Of a DNA stretch of 64,000 nucleotides, positions 37,106 through 45,828 are shown piece by piece; positions within the stretch are counted from its first letter, which is position 1, and each line of letters begins with the position of its first letter. Below the pieces are notes generated by a model. The model searched no databases, was not told where the DNA came from, and saw nothing but the letters and a program-made list of their open reading frames with translations. Origin of the DNA: Frigoriglobus tundricola (GTDB lineage Bacteria > Planctomycetota > Planctomycetia > Gemmatales > Gemmataceae). Both the position numbers and the translations under genes were made by a program. The stretch covers positions 62,001 through 126,000 of the forward strand of contig NZ_CP053452.2 of NCBI RefSeq assembly GCF_013128195.2. Direction: 5' to 3'.

Positions 37106-38569
37106 TCAATTTGCGAGCGTGACCCGCTTCACCAACATCGTCGCGTAGCTCCCGCGCGGCAGGTCGAAGCGGAGCGTGAGCTTTCGGCGGCCCTTGTTGA
37201 GCTCGTCCGCCTCGTTCGCGTGAGTCAAGTTCTCCGGGCGCACGCACGCCGCCCGGCCGCCCTTCGAGAAAAACGGCTTCTGCATCCCCTTCACCTTCAA
37301 CTCCGCGAGCGTCAGCCCTTCGGTTTTCAGCACGTCCTCCACAATCGGTACCCACGGCGCGCCGGGTTCGGGCTTCACGCGCGCAGATGGCAGCGGCAGG
37401 GTCAGCGATTCCCATGCGGCGCGGTGTTCGTCGGGGACGCGCACCGGCGCCGGCACGCGGCCGAGCTTGAGTTCGACGTCCGTCAGGTGCGCGGGACCGA
37501 GGGTGTTCGTCAGCCACGCCGCGAGCATTTTGTTCCAGAGGTAACTCTGGTAGGCGGAAAGGTACAAGCCCTGAAGTTCCGGGCGCAGGCGTACGACCGC
37601 GCCTTTAAAGTCCGTCGGGTGCGCCGCAAGGTAGCTCACCAGGCTCCGGGCGTGTCCTTTCGGGAGTTTCGCCTGACACTCGGCCCACCGCCCCCAAAGT
37701 TCCACGAGAACGGCCTTCTCGCGCTTCATGTCGGCGCGGTCGAACTCGTACGGCGCCGCGAGTGCGAGCCAGAGTGCGCGCTCGAACCGACCGAACACCA
37801 TCTCCTTCGCAACGAATTCGGGCGTGGAACCTTCCATAGGTTCCACGCCCGAATTCGTTGCGCGTTCAGGAGTGGAACCTTCCGCAGGTTCCCCCCGCGC
37901 CCCCCTCGTACCTTCGGGGGTGGAACCTCCCACAGGTTCCCCCCGCGCCCCCCTCGTACCTTCGGGGGTGGAACCTCCCACAGGTTCCCCCCGCGCCCCC
38001 CTCGTACCTTCGGGGGGGGTGGAACCTCCCACAGGTTCCCCCCGCGCCCCCCTCGTACCTTCGGGGGGGGTGGAACCTCCCACAGGTTCCCCCCGCGCCC
38101 CCCTCCCGAACTCATTCGACTCCCCGACGGAACCGAACCGCTGGTCGTCGAAATAGTTCGGAACGCCCGCGACCGCGACTTCGCGCAAGGCGGCCTCAGC
38201 AGATGGCACCGCGGCGACGCTCATGGACCGCAAGACGACAGTGAACCGGTTGGCGCGGATGTCGGCGGCCGTAAACGGCTCGGCGCGTCGGCCCAGATAG
38301 GTGACCGTGACCCGCTCGTGTGCGAGGTTGCGTTCCGGCCCCCTGAGGATCGTGAGGTGCTGCGTGGTGACCGCGTGCCGGTCCTTGAGACCGCCGTAAC
38401 TGAGGCGCCGGGGGTCGATCTGCCACCGGCGGCGGACCGCGGCGAGTGCATCGGGCGTCGTCCACCCGGTTTTGTCGAGCCGGTAGAGGGCGAACTCGCC
38501 CTCCGGACCGGCCACGGCGTCGGTCAGTTCTTCGACGCGGAAGTCGTCCGGTCGCTGTTTCAGTTTCAT
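37106..38569 (-). CDS. truD: tRNA pseudouridine(13) synthase TruD with repeat insertion
   Basis: The start is ATG 38569 (a TTG 12 bases upstream is less likely); 487 aa against about 350 in E. coli. FRVEELTDA at the start and SYGGLKDRHAVTTQ with the catalytic Asp, NYFDDQRFGS, the LYLSAYQSYLWNKML segment and the end RFDLPRGSYATMLVKR identify TruD, which converts U13 of tRNA to pseudouridine. Much of the extra length is an insertion right after NYFDDQRFGSVGESNEFG, made of five copies of a 16-17-residue unit (RGARGEPVGGSTPPEGT) and a sixth diverged copy. The frame is kept throughout. The catalytic core is complete, so it is presumably functional with a disordered loop. Confidence 0.95.
   Translation of the reverse strand: MKLKQRPDDFRVEELTDAVAGPEGEFALYRLDKTGWTTPDALAAVRRRWQIDPRRLSYGGLKDRHAVTTQHLTILRGPERNLAHERVTVTYLGRRAEPFTAADIRANRFTVVLRSMSVAAVPSAEAALREVAVAGVPNYFDDQRFGSVGESNEFGRGARGEPVGGSTPPEGTRGARGEPVGGSTPPEGTRGARGEPVGGSTPEGTRGARGEPVGGSTPEGTRGARGEPAEGSTPERATNSGVEPMEGSTPEFVAKEMVFGRFERALWLALAAPYEFDRADMKREKAVLVELWGRWAECQAKLPKGHARSLVSYLAAHPTDFKGAVVRLRPELQGLYLSAYQSYLWNKMLAAWLTNTLGPAHLTDVELKLGRVPAPVRVPDEHRAAWESLTLPLPSARVKPEPGAPWVPIVEDVLKTEGLTLAELKVKGMQKPFFSKGGRAACVRPENLTHANEADELNKGRRKLTLRFDLPRGSYATMLVKRVTLAN
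37808..38107. repeat. palindromic minisatellite inserted in truD
   Basis: Five direct repeats of 48-51 bp (containing ggaacctcccacaggttcc) are followed by a diverged end unit that is a perfect 25-bp-arm palindrome (37808-37832 and 37838-37862, spacer tccat). All unit lengths are multiples of three. Each unit also carries a smaller palindrome (aacctcccacaggtt type). Confidence 0.9.
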
Positions 38570-38611
38570 GCCGTCATTCAAGCACGCGCGACCGGGCGCG
38601 GGCAGGGCGAA

Positions 38612-39433
38612 TCACGGCTTTATCACGACCGGCCCGGCGGTGGCTGCGGTCGGGACCGGCGCCTGAGCCGGTACGGGGCGCGTCACGGTCCGGGTGTTGA
38701 TCGAGGGAACCGCGCCCTGACGGTCGCACAGGAAGTCCCATTCTTCGCCGGGGCGGCTCTGGAGCACGGGCCGCATCTCGGGGGCCAGCGGGTAGGTGAA
38801 TTCCGGTACCGGATCGGGGGCCGGGTGCCAGTTGCGTGTCGCGAGATCCTTGAGCATTTCCGTGATGGCGGCCACTGTGGACGGGTGCGCCGGCAGGCGG
38901 TAGTGGCTCGCGTCCGGTACGGCCAATCGGTCGGAGCAGGGTGCGGACGAAAACGTGGAGCCGCTCGTGATGAGGAGGGTTCGCGCGCCACACGGTTCGC
39001 CGCAGGCGAGCGGGTCCAGTAGCACGAGTCCCTCGATCGGGACGCCGCGTGCGGAGAGCTCGCGGGCGAGGCACTGCGCCGCTCCGCCGCCGAGGTCGTA
39101 GCCGATTAGCACGAACTTGGCGTCCGGATCACACTTGTAGATGTCTTTGATCTCGCAGACGATTTCGAGGGCCGACGCCAGTTCCCCCACACCCACCTTC
39201 GCGAAGCCGCTCTCACCGAGTTTCGTCCTGAGCGCGTCAAGGCCGGAACTGGTCGAGGGGGTCAGGCCGTGCATCATGAACACGTAGATCTGATTGCGGC
39301 ACGGGGTCGGCAGTTCGCACTCCGGGGCGTTCTCGCGGGCCTGCTTGTAGGTCTTGTGGCAGCAGGAGACGCAGCCGGTGTTAGCGAGTACCGTTGCCAG
39401 AACGGCCGCAATTCCCCAGGTCTTCCCGCTCAT
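38612..39433 (-). CDS. lipoprotein with alpha/beta-hydrolase-like fold
   Basis: A 273-aa protein from ATG 39433 with a signal peptide and lipobox LANTGC. The strand-turn-helix YVFMMHGLTPST and the elbow LIGYDLGGGAAQCLA resemble an alpha/beta hydrolase, as does LVLLDPLACG. The nucleophile position of the usual G-x-S-x-G is Asp (GYDLG), so it is either inactive or uses Asp as some dehalogenase/epoxide-hydrolase relatives do. The C-terminus is Pro/Thr-rich. Surface lipoprotein of unknown role. Confidence 0.65.
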   Translation of the reverse strand: MSGKTWGIAAVLATVLANTGCVSCCHKTYKQARENAPECELPTPCRNQIYVFMMHGLTPSTSSGLDALRTKLGESGFAKVGVGELASALEIVCEIKDIYKCDPDAKFVLIGYDLGGGAAQCLARELSARGVPIEGLVLLDPLACGEPCGARTLLITSGSTFSSAPCSDRLAVPDASHYRLPAHPSTVAAITEMLKDLATRNWHPAPDPVPEFTYPLAPEMRPVLQSRPGEEWDFLCDRQGAVPSINTRTVTRPVPAQAPVPTAATAGPVVIKP

Positions 39434-39583
39434 CCTCGTGCCCTCCAGCCTGCCACGGATCGTACTATCCGTTCAGATCGGCAGGTTCCGCAGGACCGCG
39501 CCAACCGTTGCATTTTATCGCGGCCGGTTCCGGCGGAAGCCGCGGCGAGTGTTCCGATCGCCGCGACGGGGCAATTTGGGTCG

Positions 39584-40609
39584 TTAACCGACGGCAATCG
39601 GTTTACCCGTCTTCACGGATTCGCACTCGCGGTGACAGAGAACCAGCGCATCCCGCGCCAGTTTGCCACTTAACAGGTCCGGCTCCTTCCCACTGCTCAC
39701 GCCGTTGACCGCGGCTTGCAACTCATCCGTGAACGCCGAAATGGGGTCCGCTCCCCCCGCCAGCTCCGGTTGCGTGGCTTTCCCGTCCGCCGTGAGCAGC
39801 GTCAACGGGGTGCCGCCGGAGTCGTAAAGCAGCGTCGCCTTCTCCAGGAAGATCTCGTAGCCGTGAACGAACGGTCGGCCGCTCATGCTGAGCGCGCCGC
39901 TCGAACACGTCACCGCCGGCCCGCCGGGCCCGTAGAGGTACGAGGTGGTGAGATACGTCACCGCATCGCCTTCGAGCGTGCCCACCGAGAACACGTGTTT
40001 CGGCACGCCGCAGACGAGGCCGATGAAGTGCGTGTCGTGGATGTGCAGATCAACGGCCGGTCCGCCGGTCTTTGCGGTGTCGCCGATATCAGCGGACCAG
40101 TCCGGCTTGGCGATCACGCGCTTGAAGTGCGCGGCGAGGACGTTCCCGTACTGGCCGCTCGCGATCACACCGGCGGCGAACTTGAACTCCGGGAAGAACG
40201 GCAGCACGTGCGCGACCATCAGCAACTTGCCCGCGGCCTGGGCGGCGGCCACCATCGCGTCCGCATCGGCGGGCGACAACGCGATGGCCTTCTCGACCAG
40301 AACGTGCTTCCCGGCTTTGAGGGCCGCGAGGGCGATCGGGGTGTGCTGGTCGGTGACGGTGCAGATGTCAACGAGGTCGATGTCCGGGTCCGCGAGCATC
40401 TGTTCCAGCGTCTCGTAGGTCTTCACGCCGGTGAGATCGACGTGCCCCGGTTCCGGGCCGAAGTTCCCGCGCGTGGTGCGCCAGTCGCCGGCGCGCTTCG
40501 CGGCGTCGCGACTGCAAATCGCGGCGACTTTCGCGCCGGTGAGCCGCTGGCTCGCGAGGAAGTGAATCCGGCCCATGAAGCCGATTCCGACGATTCCGAT
40601 CCGAATCAT
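39584..40609 (-). CDS. Gfo/Idh/MocA-family oxidoreductase
   Basis: A 341-aa protein from ATG 40609. The Rossmann start MIRIGIVGIGFMGRIHFLAS, then DLVDICTVTDQHTPIALAAL and the GKHVLVEKAIA stretch with the family's conserved EKP-like Lys (here EKAI), and a C-terminal alpha/beta domain with DLHIHDTHFIGLVCG. Such enzymes oxidise or reduce sugars and cyclitols with NAD(P). No export signal. Substrate unknown. Confidence 0.92.
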   Translation of the reverse strand: MIRIGIVGIGFMGRIHFLASQRLTGAKVAAICSRDAAKRAGDWRTTRGNFGPEPGHVDLTGVKTYETLEQMLADPDIDLVDICTVTDQHTPIALAALKAGKHVLVEKAIALSPADADAMVAAAQAAGKLLMVAHVLPFFPEFKFAAGVIASGQYGNVLAAHFKRVIAKPDWSADIGDTAKTGGPAVDLHIHDTHFIGLVCGVPKHVFSVGTLEGDAVTYLTTSYLYGPGGPAVTCSSGALSMSGRPFVHGYEIFLEKATLLYDSGGTPLTLLTADGKATQPELAGGADPISAFTDELQAAVNGVSSGKEPDLLSGKLARDALVLCHRECESVKTGKPIAVG

Positions 40610-40846
40610 GTGCGAGACCCCATTGGCTTTCGTGTTTCCCTTCGCACCGCTTGCACCGACGCCTCCGCTCGGACGCAACCCAACTATCTTCGCTAATCTT
40701 TCGCGGGGGACGAAACGGTGTGGCTCAGGATCGGGGCTGAATACTAGCCCCTACGGGGCGGAGAATTTCTCGACTTGTCTTACGAGTTGCGTGCCCTTCT
40801 GCCCCGAGCCCGAACGGGTACGCATGGTCGTCCAAACTCCTCCTTC

Positions 40847-41056
40847 GAAATGCTCACGGTCGAAAAGAGCGGGAAGCGGGAGCAAGCCGTGGGCCGCCGC
40901 GCCGATGGCCGGATTGTCGCGCCGGACGAGGTCGCGAACGCCGCAGTGTTTCTCGCCTCCGATGGCAGCAGCTACGGCTCCGGAATCGAGCTGTGCGTTG
41001 TTGGCGGTGCGGCATTGCTCGACCGATTTGACAGGATGGCGCTCGCGATAACGTGA
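40847..41056 (+). pseudogene. C-terminal fragment of a short-chain dehydrogenase
   Basis: The residues GRRADGRIVAPDEVANAAVF with LASDGSSYGSGIELCVVGGA equal the last ~45 residues of classical SDR proteins, but no Rossmann or YxxxK part precedes them. The fragment overlaps the 3' end of the opposite tetR gene. It is probably a remnant of an SDR that once lay here. Confidence 0.65.
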
Positions 41057-41568
41057 AAGAGATGCTCGGCCCGTGGCGCGAATGAGGGTTGGCCGACGAG
41101 CCAGGCGAGCGCCGACATCAGTGCGAACAGGTCGTCCCCAACCATATCGGCGCGCGCCGTTCCTTCGGCCTGGGCACGGAGCAATAGTCGCGCGCCCGCC
41201 GAGTGCACCGCTACGCATGTCGCGTAAAGCGCGGAGTCCGGGTCCGCGTGGGCGCTCGCCATCAAGGCGACAACGCCACTATATCTTTGGACGAAAGCCA
41301 CCCCTTCGCGAAACCAGGACACGAGCGCTTCGTCAGGCGGATGCGACGTTTCGAGTTCGCCGGCCTTCTGCGTCAGTGCCTCCAGATTCATACGCAACAA
41401 CGCTTCGAACAAGGCTTCTCGCGTCGGGAAATGACGGAGCAGTGTGGCCAACCCGACGCCGGCCCGACGGGCGATATCTCGCATGGACGCATCGGTACCG
41501 TGCTCGGAGACGACGTCACGCGCGACTGAAAGTAGATGGCTGTAATTTTTTTTGGCGTCGGCTCGCAT
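40972..41568 (-). CDS. TetR-family transcriptional regulator
   Basis: A 198-aa protein from ATG 41568. The N-terminal HTH reads HLLSVARDVVSEHGTDASMR, then DIARRAGVGLATLLRHFPTR, followed by an all-helical ligand-binding part with DPDSALYATCVAVHSAGARLL. It is divergent from the SDR gene at 41732, and three palindromes between them (41586-41653) are likely operators, so it probably represses itself and the oxidoreductase genes. Confidence 0.92.
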   Translation of the reverse strand: MRADAKKNYSHLLSVARDVVSEHGTDASMRDIARRAGVGLATLLRHFPTREALFEALLRMNLEALTQKAGELETSHPPDEALVSWFREGVAFVQRYSGVVALMASAHADPDSALYATCVAVHSAGARLLLRAQAEGTARADMVGDDLFALMSALAWLVGQPSFAPRAEHLFHVIASAILSNRSSNAAPPTTHSSIPEP

Positions 41569-41585
41569 GTGGGGCCTTGACAAAC

Positions 41586-41653
41586 GGATCAGCGATCCAC
41601 ATAATTGGATCACTGATCCGGATACTGTGAGTCAGGATCCGGATCGGCGATCC
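41586..41653. promoter_or_regulatory. three GGATCnnnGATCC operator palindromes between tetR and SDR
   Basis: ggatcagcgatcc (41586-41598), ggatcactgatcc (41607-41619) and ggatcggcgatcc (41641-41653) share the form GGATC-N3-GATCC. They fill the 163-bp divergent promoter region, with centres 21 and 34 bp apart. Binding by the adjacent TetR protein is inferred from position. Confidence 0.75.
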
Positions 41654-41731
41654 AAATGATACAGCCCCTTTGTACCAATGGGAACAGAGGCGCGGCCCGA
41701 CAACACGGAAGAAAAACAAAGGATACATGAC

Positions 41732-42466
41732 ATGAACCGACTGAATGGAAAGACCGCCGTGATCACCGGCGGCGCTACCGGCATCGGCCTCGCCGCTGCA
41801 AAGCGATTCATCAAGGAGGGCGCCTTCGTCTTCATCTTCGGCCGCCGGCAGGAAGCGCTCGACGCCGCTGTGGCCGACCTCGGACCCAGTGCCCGCGCGG
41901 TGAAGGGCTCGGTCTCCGATCTGGCCGACCTCGACCGACTCTATGCGGCGGTGAAGAACGAGCGCGGAACCCTCGACATCGTCTTCGCCAATGCCGGGGC
42001 GGGGACCCAGTTTCCGCTCGGCAAGATCACCGCCGAGCACATTGACGAAACCTTCGACACCAATGTGAAGGGTACGATCTTCACGGTCCAGAAGGCGCTG
42101 CCGCTGATGGGCAAGGGCGGTTCGATCATCCTGACCGGATCGAGTGCCGGCACCACGGGCGCCCCGACAATGAGCGTCTACAGCGCGAGCAAGGCGGCGG
42201 TGCGCAACCTCGCGCGGACCTGGGCGGAGGACCTGAAGGGCACCGGCATCCGGGTAAATGTGCTGTCGCCCGGGCCGACGGCGACCGAACTCGCAAGGGC
42301 CGCGCTAGGCGAGGAGGGCATGAAGGTCTACGCCTCAATGAATCCGCTCCAGCGCATGGCCGATCCGGCGGAGATCGGAGCGGCGGCGGCCTTTCTCGCG
42401 TCGCAGGACAGCAGCTTTATGACCGCCAGCGAACTCGCCGTCGACGGCGGCCTCGCGCAAATCTGA
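41732..42466 (+). CDS. short-chain dehydrogenase/reductase (SDR)
   Basis: A 244-aa protein from ATG 41732 with an upstream aaagga. TGGATGIG (cofactor loop), NAGAGT, the Ser of LTGSSAGT and YSASKAAV (catalytic Tyr and Lys) are present, as is the C-terminal FMTASELAVDGGLAQI. Classical NAD(P)-dependent SDR acting in the cytoplasm. Divergent from tetR and first gene of the oxidoreductase island. Confidence 0.93.
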   Translation: MNRLNGKTAVITGGATGIGLAAAKRFIKEGAFVFIFGRRQEALDAAVADLGPSARAVKGSVSDLADLDRLYAAVKNERGTLDIVFANAGAGTQFPLGKITAEHIDETFDTNVKGTIFTVQKALPLMGKGGSIILTGSSAGTTGAPTMSVYSASKAAVRNLARTWAEDLKGTGIRVNVLSPGPTATELARAALGEEGMKVYASMNPLQRMADPAEIGAAAAFLASQDSSFMTASELAVDGGLAQI

Positions 42467-42555
42467 CGCACTCACCCTACGGCGCTCCGTTCGACTATTC
42501 AGAGCGCCGTGGGCTCAGAAAACAAAAAAAATGCAAGAGAAATGGAGAGGTTTCG

Positions 42556-42996
42556 ATGAGTATCCAAGAGAACGTCCAGATTGTGAAGGACTTTTTTTCG
42601 GCACTCAGCCGCCGCGATAAGCAAGGTCTGCTGGCGTTGTCTGCGGAAGATATCGAGTGGATCATTCCGGGCGAGGACTGGCCGCTGGCCGGCACGCACC
42701 GCGGGCACGCGGGATTGGAGACGGTACTTCAGAAGGCTAACGAAACGGTGGAAACCTCCTACCCAGAGCCTCCCGAGTTCGTAACGCAGGGCGACCGGGT
42801 TCTGGTCGTCGGCTTCGCAAGGGGGAGAATCATAGCCACAAATAGGACGTTCGAGGACCATTGGGTCTTCGCCATTACCGTTCGAAATGGCAAACTGACG
42901 AACATCCGGGAGTATATCGACACGCAAGCACTGGCGCGGGCCGCGAGCCCCAGGCCCTTACCCATAGGGACCGATGCCACACGAAACGATTCGTAA
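42556..42996 (+). CDS. SnoaL/ketosteroid-isomerase-like protein (NTF2 fold)
   Basis: A 146-aa protein from ATG 42556 after ggagaggt. ENVQIVKDFFSALSRRDKQG, the segment IEWIIPGEDWPLAGTHRGHA, then FEDHWVFAITVRNGKLTNIR with EYIDT match the cone-shaped NTF2-like fold used by isomerases and hydrolases. It follows the SDR gene by 89 bp and is probably co-transcribed. Confidence 0.85.
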   Translation: MSIQENVQIVKDFFSALSRRDKQGLLALSAEDIEWIIPGEDWPLAGTHRGHAGLETVLQKANETVETSYPEPPEFVTQGDRVLVVGFARGRIIATNRTFEDHWVFAITVRNGKLTNIREYIDTQALARAASPRPLPIGTDATRNDS

Positions 42997-43171
42997 GGTC
43001 ATCGATGGCAGATCGATCATCATGTGCGGGTCAGTCGCTTCGGTGAAAGGTTGTCCGGGTTTCGGCGTGTATGCGGCGAGCCCGGCGGCATTGCGCTCAT
43101 TCGCACGCACGTGGCTCAGCGAACCGAGGGGTAGGAATATCCGGGTGAACGCGCTGAACCCAGGCCGCTGA
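42990..43171 (+). pseudogene. internal fragment of a second short-chain dehydrogenase
   Basis: IDGRSIIMCGSVASVKGCPG and VYAASPAALRSFARTWLSEP match the active-site part of an SDR, but the catalytic Lys of YxxxK is Pro (YAASP) and the frame stops after NALNPGR. Rossmann and C-terminal parts are absent. A relic, comparable to the fragment at 40847. Confidence 0.65.
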
Positions 43172-43299
43172 AGTTGGTAAACATTAATGGCGACTTCCAG
43201 GCCCCTTTAGGACATCGGCCCCGCTATTCGCCGCGCCTTGTAGTCGGTGGTGTGTGCAGATCGTTCGTGCGACGTGACAGGACGCGCGTGCAGTCGTGC

Positions 43300-43752
43300 T
43301 CATGCCTTGTTCTCAGGAAAGAGACATCCGCCATTGCGGACCAGCGCCTTCACCTCTTCGCTCACCTGCACGGGGCTTCGACTTAATCGAGCAACGAATT
43401 CCTCGCAGCGCCGCACGTCCGACTTCGAATCGTACTTCGCGCTCCAAAGGACGATGTTAAGCGCGATGGGAATGAGGTCCAGGCCCTTCTCGGTCAGAGC
43501 ATAAAAGTCCTTGCGCCTGTCGTCGGGGTTGGGCGACTTCGAGAGAATTCCTTGCTCCTCAAGAAAGGCAAGGCGGGAAGCAAGCACATTGGTCGCAATT
43601 CCCTCTTCCGATTTTAGAAACTCGCCGTACGTCTTCTTGCCAGCAAAAACGATGTCGCGAACGATCAAGAGCGACCACCGGTCGCCGAAGATCTCGACAC
43701 CGTAGTTCACTGCGCAATGGGACCGAACGTTTTCTTCATGGGTCGGCTTCAT
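43300..43752 (-). CDS. HxlR-family transcriptional regulator
   Basis: A 150-aa protein from ATG 43752. The winged-helix sequence NYGVEIFGDRWSLLIVRDIV, TYGEFLKSEEGIATNVLASR and the DFYALTEKGLDL wing identify HxlR, an often redox- or aldehyde-responsive repressor. It is divergent from the reductase gene at 43904; a palindrome between them (43796-43818) is the likely operator. Codon use is less GC-biased than in neighbouring genes, suggesting recent acquisition. Confidence 0.9.
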   Translation of the reverse strand: MKPTHEENVRSHCAVNYGVEIFGDRWSLLIVRDIVFAGKKTYGEFLKSEEGIATNVLASRLAFLEEQGILSKSPNPDDRRKDFYALTEKGLDLIPIALNIVLWSAKYDSKSDVRRCEEFVARLSRSPVQVSEEVKALVRNGGCLFPENKA

Positions 43753-43795
43753 TACGAAATGGTAATCGCTTGCGTGGCGAAAGTAAAATCCCGAT

Positions 43796-43818
43796 ATTAC
43801 TTGCTTTTTGCAAGTAAT
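43796..43818. promoter_or_regulatory. probable HxlR operator palindrome
   Basis: attacttgc-ttttt-gcaagtaat is a perfect 9-bp inverted repeat around five T, in the divergent promoter region of the hxlR-type gene and the reductase gene. A typical size and place for a winged-helix dimer site. Confidence 0.65.
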
Positions 43819-43903
43819 GTGACTAGTATGGATCGTACGTTGACCGCGGTCGCCGGATCGCGTCGGCAGTGCGAGCCCCACGCAAGTCACGAGGAGACTG
43901 CGC

Positions 43904-44539
43904 ATGAGCACTATCAGCATCATCGGCTCAGGTGGCATGGCCGCAGCTATCGGCGGCCTTGCTGCCAAGGCCGGACACACCGTCGAGGTGATGGGTCGCG
44001 ACGCGGCCAAGGCCCGGGCGCTGGCCGAACAGCTCGGCGCCGGCGCGACGACCGGAACGTTCGGTGCCGCCCCGGCCGGGGACATCGTCATCCTGGCGGT
44101 TCCCTACCCAGCCGTTCTCGACGTGGTGAAGCGGTACGGCGAAGGGCTGGCAGGCAAGCTCCTCGTCGACATCACCAACCCCATCAAATCCGACTTCACG
44201 GGCTTTTTGACCCCTGAGGACAGTTTCGGCGCGCAGGAGATCGCCAAGGCCGCCCCTGCCAATGCGGATATCGTCAAGGCGTTTAACACACTGTTCCCCC
44301 ACGTCCTGGCGGCCGGTCCAGTCGAGGGCCGCCCCTTGGACGTGTTCATCGCCGGGGACGACGCACGGGCGAAGGCACGCGTCTCGGCGTTCATCGAGAG
44401 CCTCGGACTGCGCCCGATGGACGTTGGGGAACTGCCCATGGCGCGGACGCTGGAGCACGCCTGCATGCTGATGCTGGGCCTCCTCACCCACTCCGTCAAG
44501 CACACCAACTTCTCACTCGGCGTCCGCCTTCTCGGCTGA
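43904..44539 (+). CDS. NADPH-dependent F420 reductase-like / NAD(P)-binding protein
   Basis: A 211-aa protein from ATG 43904. SIIGSGGMAAAIGGLAAKAG is the dinucleotide-binding loop; DIVILAVPYPAVLDVV, LVDITNPIKSDF and VKAFNTLFPHVL are characteristic of the NADP oxidoreductase, coenzyme F420-dependent family. Whether it uses F420 or only NADP cannot be told. Likely the target of the divergent HxlR regulator. Confidence 0.85.
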   Translation: MSTISIIGSGGMAAAIGGLAAKAGHTVEVMGRDAAKARALAEQLGAGATTGTFGAAPAGDIVILAVPYPAVLDVVKRYGEGLAGKLLVDITNPIKSDFTGFLTPEDSFGAQEIAKAAPANADIVKAFNTLFPHVLAAGPVEGRPLDVFIAGDDARAKARVSAFIESLGLRPMDVGELPMARTLEHACMLMLGLLTHSVKHTNFSLGVRLLG

Positions 44540-44588
44540 GCGCACCGGTCCAACCTTATCGCATCGCACCACCCACACGGAGCATGAC

Positions 44589-45560
44589 GTGCACGTTTTT
44601 GTCACTGGCGGAACCGGCCATATTGGTTCGTACATCATCCCCGAGCTCATTGCCGCCGGCCACGAGGTCACCGGCTTGGCCAGGTCGGACAAGTCCGCGG
44701 CGGCGGTGTCCGCGCTCGGCGCCAAGGTGCGTCGCGGGGATGTTTCCGACCTCGATGGGCTCAAGGCGGCGGCGGCGGAGTCCGACGGCGTCATCCACGT
44801 CGCGCACAGGCAAGACCTGCTTCCCTCCGGTGGGATTGACGCCGTGGCCGCCGCGGAGCTCCAGATCGTGCTCGCGTACGGCGAGGCACTGGCCGGAACC
44901 GGGAAGCCGCTGGTCGTGTCGGGCAGCCTCGGCTCGCCCACGAACTTAGGCTGGCCGGCCCCTGGGGCCCACCTCTTGGGACGACCGGCGACCGAGGAGG
45001 ATCCCGCCCTTCCCCCCGGCGGCGGTGAGTACAAGGGTTCCCTGCGGGTTCGTAACATCGTGGAGCGCACCGTAATCGGCCTTGCGGAGCGGGGCGTGCG
45101 GTCCTCGATCGTGCGGATTCCTCCCATCGCGCACAGCACGACCGATAGTGCCGGCTTCCTCCCGCTGCTGATCGGGCTCGGGAAGGCGAAGGGCGTCATC
45201 GGCTACCCCGGAGACGGCTCGAACCTGTGGCCGGCCGTGCACAGCCGCGACCTCGCGTCCTTGTTCTGCCTGGCGCTGGAGAAAGGCCCGGCGGGCAAAA
45301 ATTGGCACGGGATTGAGGGCGAGGGCATCCGGTTCCGCGAGATCGCAGAGGCCATTGGCAGCCGTCTGGGCCTGCCGGCCGTGAGCATTCCCGCGGACGT
45401 ACTGATGCTGCCGGGTTACTTCGGGTTCCTCGCGAATTTGGTCACGCTGAGCCTCCCGGCGTCCAACCTCATCACCCGCCAGACGCTGGGCTGGGAACCC
45501 GCGCAGCCCGGCCTGCTCGAGGACCTGGACAACGGCCATTACTTCCCCCCTGCCAGCTGA
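44589..45560 (+). CDS. NAD-dependent epimerase/dehydratase-like (extended SDR)
   Basis: A 323-aa protein from GTG 44589 (HVFVTGGTGHIGSYIIPELI); the GxxGxxG loop and LVVSGSLGSP are seen, and LGWEPAQPGLLEDLDNGHYF ends it. In place of YxxxK it reads YKGSLRVRNIVERT, with no Lys four residues after Tyr. This is an atypical member possibly acting as an NmrA-like sensor or a reductase. It follows the F420-like reductase gene by 49 bp, same strand. Confidence 0.85.
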   Translation: MHVFVTGGTGHIGSYIIPELIAAGHEVTGLARSDKSAAAVSALGAKVRRGDVSDLDGLKAAAAESDGVIHVAHRQDLLPSGGIDAVAAAELQIVLAYGEALAGTGKPLVVSGSLGSPTNLGWPAPGAHLLGRPATEEDPALPPGGGEYKGSLRVRNIVERTVIGLAERGVRSSIVRIPPIAHSTTDSAGFLPLLIGLGKAKGVIGYPGDGSNLWPAVHSRDLASLFCLALEKGPAGKNWHGIEGEGIRFREIAEAIGSRLGLPAVSIPADVLMLPGYFGFLANLVTLSLPASNLITRQTLGWEPAQPGLLEDLDNGHYFPPAS

Positions 45561-45828
45561 GTTGGGCTGACGGCAGGCCGCCGGGTCACAACAAACCCGG
45601 CGGACAGCAAGGTCGCGATGCAGTGATCCGTTCGGCAAAAACTCTGTCAACCCGGAATGGCATGAGGGGTGACGCACGCGGGTCCCCGAGGAGGACGCGA
45701 ACCAAGAACCTCGCGGTTAACGAACAATTGAAGAGGAGCACCGGCGATGCCTGATCGGGCAATCCGAAGAAGGCATTGGTAGTAAATGTCGCAGGGGCGG
45801 CTTCTGCATGCCTCCGCTTGGAGACGTT

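Noticed and set aside
37860-38107. CRISPR-like array in truD
   Set aside because: There are no variable spacers; the units are tandem, coding and palindromic, inside a conserved gene.
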